Shown in pieces: positions 33,249-36,443 of a stretch of DNA of 36,443 bases. Within the stretch, counting starts at the first letter, position 1, and each line of letters opens with the position of its first letter. The stretch lies in NCBI GenBank assembly GCA_900317035.1, contig ONFC01000004.1, positions 1 through 36,443 on the forward strand, written 5' to 3'. Made by a program: the position numbers and the translations under genes. A model generated the notes under the pieces. That model was given only the letters and a program-made list of their open reading frames with translations. It had not been told where the DNA came from and did no database searches. The stretch comes from an uncultured Eubacteriales bacterium (GTDB lineage: Bacteria > Bacillota > Clostridia > Saccharofermentanales > Saccharofermentanaceae).

Positions 33249-34708
33249 ACGGAAAAGATATGTTGGAAATGATGTCTGAACTAGACGAAAAAGTTGTGGC
33301 AGATGCTGCCGTCACACCGATAAGAAAGACACGGAAAAAGTGGAAGATCGTTCTTGGCGCCGTGGCTGCCGCCCTTATAGTGGGTATTCTGGGATATACG
33401 ATTTACCCTTACGTGAGGGGAAAGATTACCGGGAAATATAAGCAGGATTTGAAATCCGGGACGCTGATGGCTTCGCCCAGGTATCCGGAGATGCCGGAGA
33501 ATCCGGAACTTACGAGGGGGTATGATAAGGAAAAAAGTCAGGAGTACCTTCAGGCAGTGATGGCTTTGCGTAAGCAGCCGGAGGGATATCAGGACGGCTA
33601 CGATGCGTATTTGAAAGATGTGCTGGGTGTTATCTTTTCGGATACAGGGAATGGGAATAAGGCGTTCTCGCCCCTCTGCCTGTATATGGCACTGGGAATG
33701 ACTGCAGAAATCACGGACGGAACAACACAGCAGCAGATCCTGGATGTTTTGCATCAGCCGGATATTGCAACGCTTCGTGAGCGTGCCAAGTCGATCTGGC
33801 TTGCTAATTATATGGACGATGGATTGTCTAAACTGGTACTGGCTAATTCACTTTGGATGAATACTGGACGGAATTATGAACAGTCCGTACTGGATACATT
33901 GGCGAACAACTATTTCGCTTCTTCGTATTCCGGCGATCCATCATCGGAGAAATATAGTCAGAAACTCCGCGAATGGATCAACGAGCAGACGGATGGGCTT
34001 CTTGAAAACATGCTCTCCGATCTGAAGCTGGATCCGGATCTGATGATAGCTCTTGTTTCTACCGTGAATTACTGTGGGAAATGGGCGGATCCTTTTCTAA
34101 AGAGCGAGACGAAGGATGGAACATTCCATGCCCCTTTAGGTGATGTGAACTGCAAGTATATGTGTACGGAAACGGGGCATGAGAATTTCTATGGAGATCA
34201 TTTTGAATGTGTATCCTTGCCGATTATTAACAATGGCAGCGTACGGTTCATTCTCCCGGAAGAAGGAATGACACCGGAAGAACTGCTGATGGATGAAGAA
34301 CTCCTTCAGTTTTTGAACACAGAGTCCTATAAATGGGATAAAACAATAGAGGCCGCTAGTGTTCATATGGAAGTGCCGAAGTTCGATATCTCTTCTGACA
34401 TAAAACTGAATGATTACCTGAAGGCTTTGGGAATAGAGGATCTATTTGAAGCGGGAGACGCCGATTTCAGTCCGCTGGTGGGTAAGAGTGATGAAAACTT
34501 CTACGTGAATTCAATCGAACAGAACACACGTATCATGATCGATGAAGAAGGATGTAAAGCGGTTTCTGCTACAATCCTTTTGGCCGGAGCCGGACAAACC
34601 AAAGAACATTTCGAATTCATCCTGGATCGGCCGTTCGTATTTGAAATCGTAAGTGATACGGGACTGCCTCTTTTCGTTGGCGTCGTGAATGATCCGACCA
34701 TGTCCTGA
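33245..34708 (+). CDS. Membrane-anchored serpin, putative anti-sigma factor
   Basis: A 487-residue type II membrane protein: a cytoplasmic N terminus of about 33 residues (MNGKDMLEMMSELDEKVV..., then basic RKTRKKWK), one transmembrane helix (about 34-56), a linker and an extracytoplasmic serpin (about 110-487). The N terminus resembles the short cytoplasmic heads of clostridial proteins encoded after ECF sigma factors, from memory of such families. Serpin features are FSPLCLYMALGMTAEITDG, NYCGKWADPF and the C-terminal DRPFVFEIVSD. The reactive-loop hinge is EEGCKAVSATILLAGAGQ: P15 Gly436, P14 Cys437, P12-P9 A-V-S-A, mostly small but less canonical than in the serpin at 5574. The ATGA overlap with the sigma gene implies stoichiometric expression. 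Confidence 0.92.
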   Translation: MNGKDMLEMMSELDEKVVADAAVTPIRKTRKKWKIVLGAVAAALIVGILGYTIYPYVRGKITGKYKQDLKSGTLMASPRYPEMPENPELTRGYDKEKSQEYLQAVMALRKQPEGYQDGYDAYLKDVLGVIFSDTGNGNKAFSPLCLYMALGMTAEITDGTTQQQILDVLHQPDIATLRERAKSIWLANYMDDGLSKLVLANSLWMNTGRNYEQSVLDTLANNYFASSYSGDPSSEKYSQKLREWINEQTDGLLENMLSDLKLDPDLMIALVSTVNYCGKWADPFLKSETKDGTFHAPLGDVNCKYMCTETGHENFYGDHFECVSLPIINNGSVRFILPEEGMTPEELLMDEELLQFLNTESYKWDKTIEAASVHMEVPKFDISSDIKLNDYLKALGIEDLFEAGDADFSPLVGKSDENFYVNSIEQNTRIMIDEEGCKAVSATILLAGAGQTKEHFEFILDRPFVFEIVSDTGLPLFVGVVNDPTMS

Positions 34709-34727
34709 TGCGTCTTGAGCAGAAATA

Positions 34728-35035
34728 ATCCGTAAGGTGAAATGTGAGACTGCAGATATAGTTCCATTTTTTGTAATTTTATCCGTAAGAGTAGAGATGC
34801 TTTTACGGATAAAATTGCGTTTTCTGCGATATTATCCGTATGGGGAGATGTGATTTTGCGGATAAAATTGCATTTCTTGCAAAATTATACGTAAAGACTT
34901 CTTTGAGTTTGCGGATAGAAATGTGTTTTTTGTGATTTTATCCGTAAAAGGGAGTGTGAATATACGGATAAAAATCGCTGTTAGGAAATTTTATGGGTAA
35001 ATGCCGGAAAAGCACTGCTCCGTTATTTCACCCAT
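34728..35035. repeat. Hairpin array 2: alternating-orientation repeats, exact 53-bp period
   Basis: Left arms (consensus ATTTTATCCGTAA) have ATCCGT or a variant starting at 34728, 34781, 34834, 34887 (ATACGT), 34940 and, degenerate, 34993 (ATGGGT): five steps of exactly 53. Inverted arms (consensus TTACGGATAAAAT) have CGGATA or a variant starting at 34753 (CAGATA), 34806, 34859, 34912 and 34965: four steps of exactly 53. The second unit is a perfect 14-bp inverted repeat (34775-34788 with 34803-34816). Sequence between arms is about 14 bases and not repeated. The sixth unit has ATGGGT (34993) and ACCCAT (35030-35035) as a changed pair. The array begins 20 bases after the serpin stop, next to CTTGAGCAGAAAT, the same 13-mer as in hairpin module A. 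Confidence 0.92.
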
Positions 35036-35039
35036 TGCT

Positions 35040-35201
35040 TTCTGCAACTTATGCATCCCTTTTGGCAACTCGCGCAAAGCCCTATTGCGCAGGCTTTTCG
35101 GGGCTGGTATCCTCCGTCTTGAAAGAAAGACGAAGTAAGCGCGGCGGGTGGTCCGTCGGCAAGGCATCACTTGATGCCGGTGAAAACAGGAGGATGCAGA
35201 G
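35040..35201 (+). promoter_or_regulatory. Structured leader before the second ABC transporter
   Basis: The 160 bases before the ATPase gene contain several small hairpins: AAAGCC/GGCTTT (near 35077-35098), CGTCTT/AAGACG (near 35117-35134) and GGCATC-ACTT-GATGCC (35164-35179). No U-tract follows any of them, and no riboswitch consensus is convincing. The ribosome binding site AGGAGG lies near 35190. The sequence is GC-richer than array 2. Confidence 0.35.
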
Positions 35202-36056
35202 ATGATTTCAGTTACAGGGATTTCAAAGAGCTTCGGTGATAAAAAAGTGCTCGATGGTATTTCGATGACGATCGAGGACGGGGAGATCTTCGGACTTCTC
35301 GGACCGTCCGGTGCGGGTAAGACAACATTGATCAGAGTGCTGACCGGACAGCTTAAGTTTGAAGAAGGCGCAGCGATGATCAATGGCAAAGATGTCAGAA
35401 AGCTCACCGGCGCAGATAAGAAACAGTTTGGTGTCATGATGGATGACTTCGGCCTGTATGAGAGACTGACCTGCTATCAGAACCTTCGCGTTTTCGCGGA
35501 TATCTACGGTGTCGGTGACGCGGAGATCGCGACAGTTCTCAAAGAAGTGGAGCTGGAAGATGCCGAGAAAAAAGAAGTGAAGAAATTAAGTAAAGGCATG
35601 AAGGAGCGCCTCCGCCTGGCAAGAGCACTTCTGGCACATCCCAAGGTCCTTTTCCTGGATGAGCCGACAAGCGGGCTTGATCCGCAGACCAGCAGCGAGA
35701 TACACGAGATCATAAGAAAGAGAAAAGACGCCGGAACGATCATTTTCCTGACGACGCATAACATGACGGAAGCGGAGAAACTCTGCGATCACCTGGTCCT
35801 TCTCAATGAAGGAAAAATAGTAGAAAGAGGCGCGCCAAAAGAACTGTGCCTCCGCTATGATCATCAGAAAAAGATCGAGCTTGTAACCACGAAAGGTGAG
35901 ACAGTCTCGCTGGAAATGAATAGAGAAAATGCAGAAGAAACGAGCGCACAGATCGCGGAATTCCTGAAGGAAGGAAAACTCAGCACGATCCACTCGAAGG
36001 AACCGAATCTGGAGACCGTGTTCATGGAACTCACGGGCAGAAAACTGGAGGTGTAA
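35202..36056 (+). CDS. ABC transporter ATP-binding protein (ABC-2/drug-export type)
   Basis: A 284-residue ATPase with Walker A GPSGAGKTT, Q-loop MMDDFGLYERLTCYQNL (the Gln is replaced, as in several export ATPases), signature LSKGMKERL (a variant of LSGGQ common in drug and bacteriocin export ATPases), Walker B VLFLDEPTSGLDP and H-loop FLTTHNM. The C-terminal ~70 residues are the usual export-type extension. The start at 35202 has AGGAGG upstream. It is followed after 4 bases by an ABC-2-type permease. The substrate is unknown. Confidence 0.95.
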   Translation: MISVTGISKSFGDKKVLDGISMTIEDGEIFGLLGPSGAGKTTLIRVLTGQLKFEEGAAMINGKDVRKLTGADKKQFGVMMDDFGLYERLTCYQNLRVFADIYGVGDAEIATVLKEVELEDAEKKEVKKLSKGMKERLRLARALLAHPKVLFLDEPTSGLDPQTSSEIHEIIRKRKDAGTIIFLTTHNMTEAEKLCDHLVLLNEGKIVERGAPKELCLRYDHQKKIELVTTKGETVSLEMNRENAEETSAQIAEFLKEGKLSTIHSKEPNLETVFMELTGRKLEV

Positions 36057-36060
36057 GAAG

Positions 36061-36443
36061 ATGAGAGAAGCCACAGCAATCTTTAGAAAACAGGTACTCG
36101 ATACGAGAAAGAACAGAGCGGTCCTGATCCAGTTCATCATGTTTCCGATCATGACGATCGTGATGAGTAACGCCGTGAAGGTCGATGACATGCCGGAGTT
36201 TTTCTACCTGAAACTCTTCAGCATCATGTATATGGCGATGGCGCCGATCGTGTCGATGAGCGCGATCATCTCGGAAGAAAAAGAGAAGGGGACACTTCGC
36301 GCGCTGATGATGAGTAACGTCCGCCCGGCAGCGTATCTTCTGGGTGTCGGTGTGTATGATTTTATTTGCTGCCTGATCGGTACGATGCTCATGAGTAAGA
36401 GCTGCGGACTGGATGACGGACCGTGGTGGAGATATCTTTGCGT
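36061..36443 (+). CDS. ABC-2-type permease, partial (runs off the window)
   Basis: The reading frame opens at ATG 36061, four bases after the ATPase stop, with GGAGGTG upstream, and stays open to the window edge (127 codons). It begins MREATAIFRKQVLDTRKNR, a basic cytoplasmic segment, then a first transmembrane helix VLIQFIMFPIMTIVM. A loop and a second helix follow, with EEKEKGTLRALMMSNV. The E-K-E-x-G-T-L-R-A-L pattern is the hallmark of ABC-2 permeases. The rest lies outside. Confidence 0.9.
   Translation, partial: MREATAIFRKQVLDTRKNRAVLIQFIMFPIMTIVMSNAVKVDDMPEFFYLKLFSIMYMAMAPIVSMSAIISEEKEKGTLRALMMSNVRPAAYLLGVGVYDFICCLIGTMLMSKSCGLDDGPWWRYLC

Larger units (their letters stand above)
120..35016. 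repeat. Dispersed 9-mer AAAAGCACT, 18 copies
   Basis: Exact copies start at 121, 3379, 4331, 5424, 12904, 14191, 18895, 23168, 23479, 26359 and 35008 on plus, and at 2263, 5885, 20569, 22769, 27668, 29566 and 29638 as AGTGCTTTT. Twelve are preceded by G (GAAAAGCACT). With equal base frequencies 0.28 copies would be expected. Variant copies with a final C (AAAAGCACC) are near 4107, 11670, 18402, 19242 and 27650, and with T for C (AAAAGTACT) near 23210, 24564, 29244, 30350 and 31603. They occur in genes in different frames (for example as KAL, VLF and SAF) and in intergenic DNA. Only one copy is in 5.9-12.9 kb excluding the array, namely none; the accessory region holds just those at 12904 and 14191. 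Confidence 0.9.

Noticed and set aside
35040-35201. Cyclic-di-GMP (GEMM) riboswitch before the second ABC transporter
   Set aside because: GCGCAAAGCC resembles one strand of that motif, but the second stem, the tetraloop/receptor pair and the closing helix are not found, and no terminator follows.

Overview
The window looks like chromosomal DNA of a low-to-mid GC Gram-positive anaerobe of the class Clostridia (Bacillota), probably from a gut or rumen. The grounds are strong AGGAGG-type ribosome binding sites, sigma-A promoters with U-tract terminators, several lipoproteins with Ser/Glu-rich linkers, a DUF1846 protein, a sensor kinase/regulator/FtsX-type ABC cluster, and an ECF sigma factor paired with a membrane-anchored partner. 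The species cannot be named from the sequence.

Layout. (1) 183-5374, minus strand: an ABC exporter (FtsX-type permease and ATPase) and its two-component system, with four phased TTAAGA-like repeats upstream of the ABC promoter. (2) 5574-6890: a lipoprotein serpin. (3) 6.9-17.5 kb: an AT-richer accessory region. It holds two membrane-anchored HTH proteins with a small secreted protein, two solute-binding-like lipoproteins each paired with a Ser-rich lipoprotein, a PD-(D/E)XK-like protein, and a TetR regulator. A repeated hairpin/promoter module (6977, 8752, 13778) and a matched pair of terminators (11868, 17494) punctuate it. (4) 17607-22761: an operon of a DUF308 membrane protein, an MMPL/RND transporter and a large LxxG-repeat surface protein. 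The TetR gene is its plausible regulator, now separated from it by a lipoprotein cassette. (5) 22780-24559, minus: two Nudix hydrolases, tRNA-Arg(CCG) and D-aminoacyl-tRNA deacylase. (6) 24741-32459: DUF1846 protein, zinc-ribbon membrane protein, HAD phosphatase, GGDEF-EAL protein, and an unusual fusion of a TIM-barrel sugar-phosphate isomerase-like domain to an acyl-CoA-synthetase-like domain. (7) 32691-34708: an ECF sigma factor translationally coupled to a membrane-anchored serpin placed where an anti-sigma factor would sit. (8) 35202-end: a second ABC transporter, cut by the window edge.

Most unusual signals. Two intergenic arrays, 12811-13110 and 34728-35035, are built from short repeats of alternating orientation separated by non-repeated sequence. 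Both have a 53-bp period (exact over five steps in the second), yet their repeat sequences are unrelated. The first begins inside the last codons of the PD-(D/E)XK-like gene. Separately, the 9-mer AAAAGCACT occurs 18 times on the two strands, about 65 times the number expected by chance, in all kinds of context, but is almost absent from the accessory region. The ECF-serpin gene pair suggests a protease-sensing switch.

All gene functions are inferred from reading sequence motifs; no database search was made.
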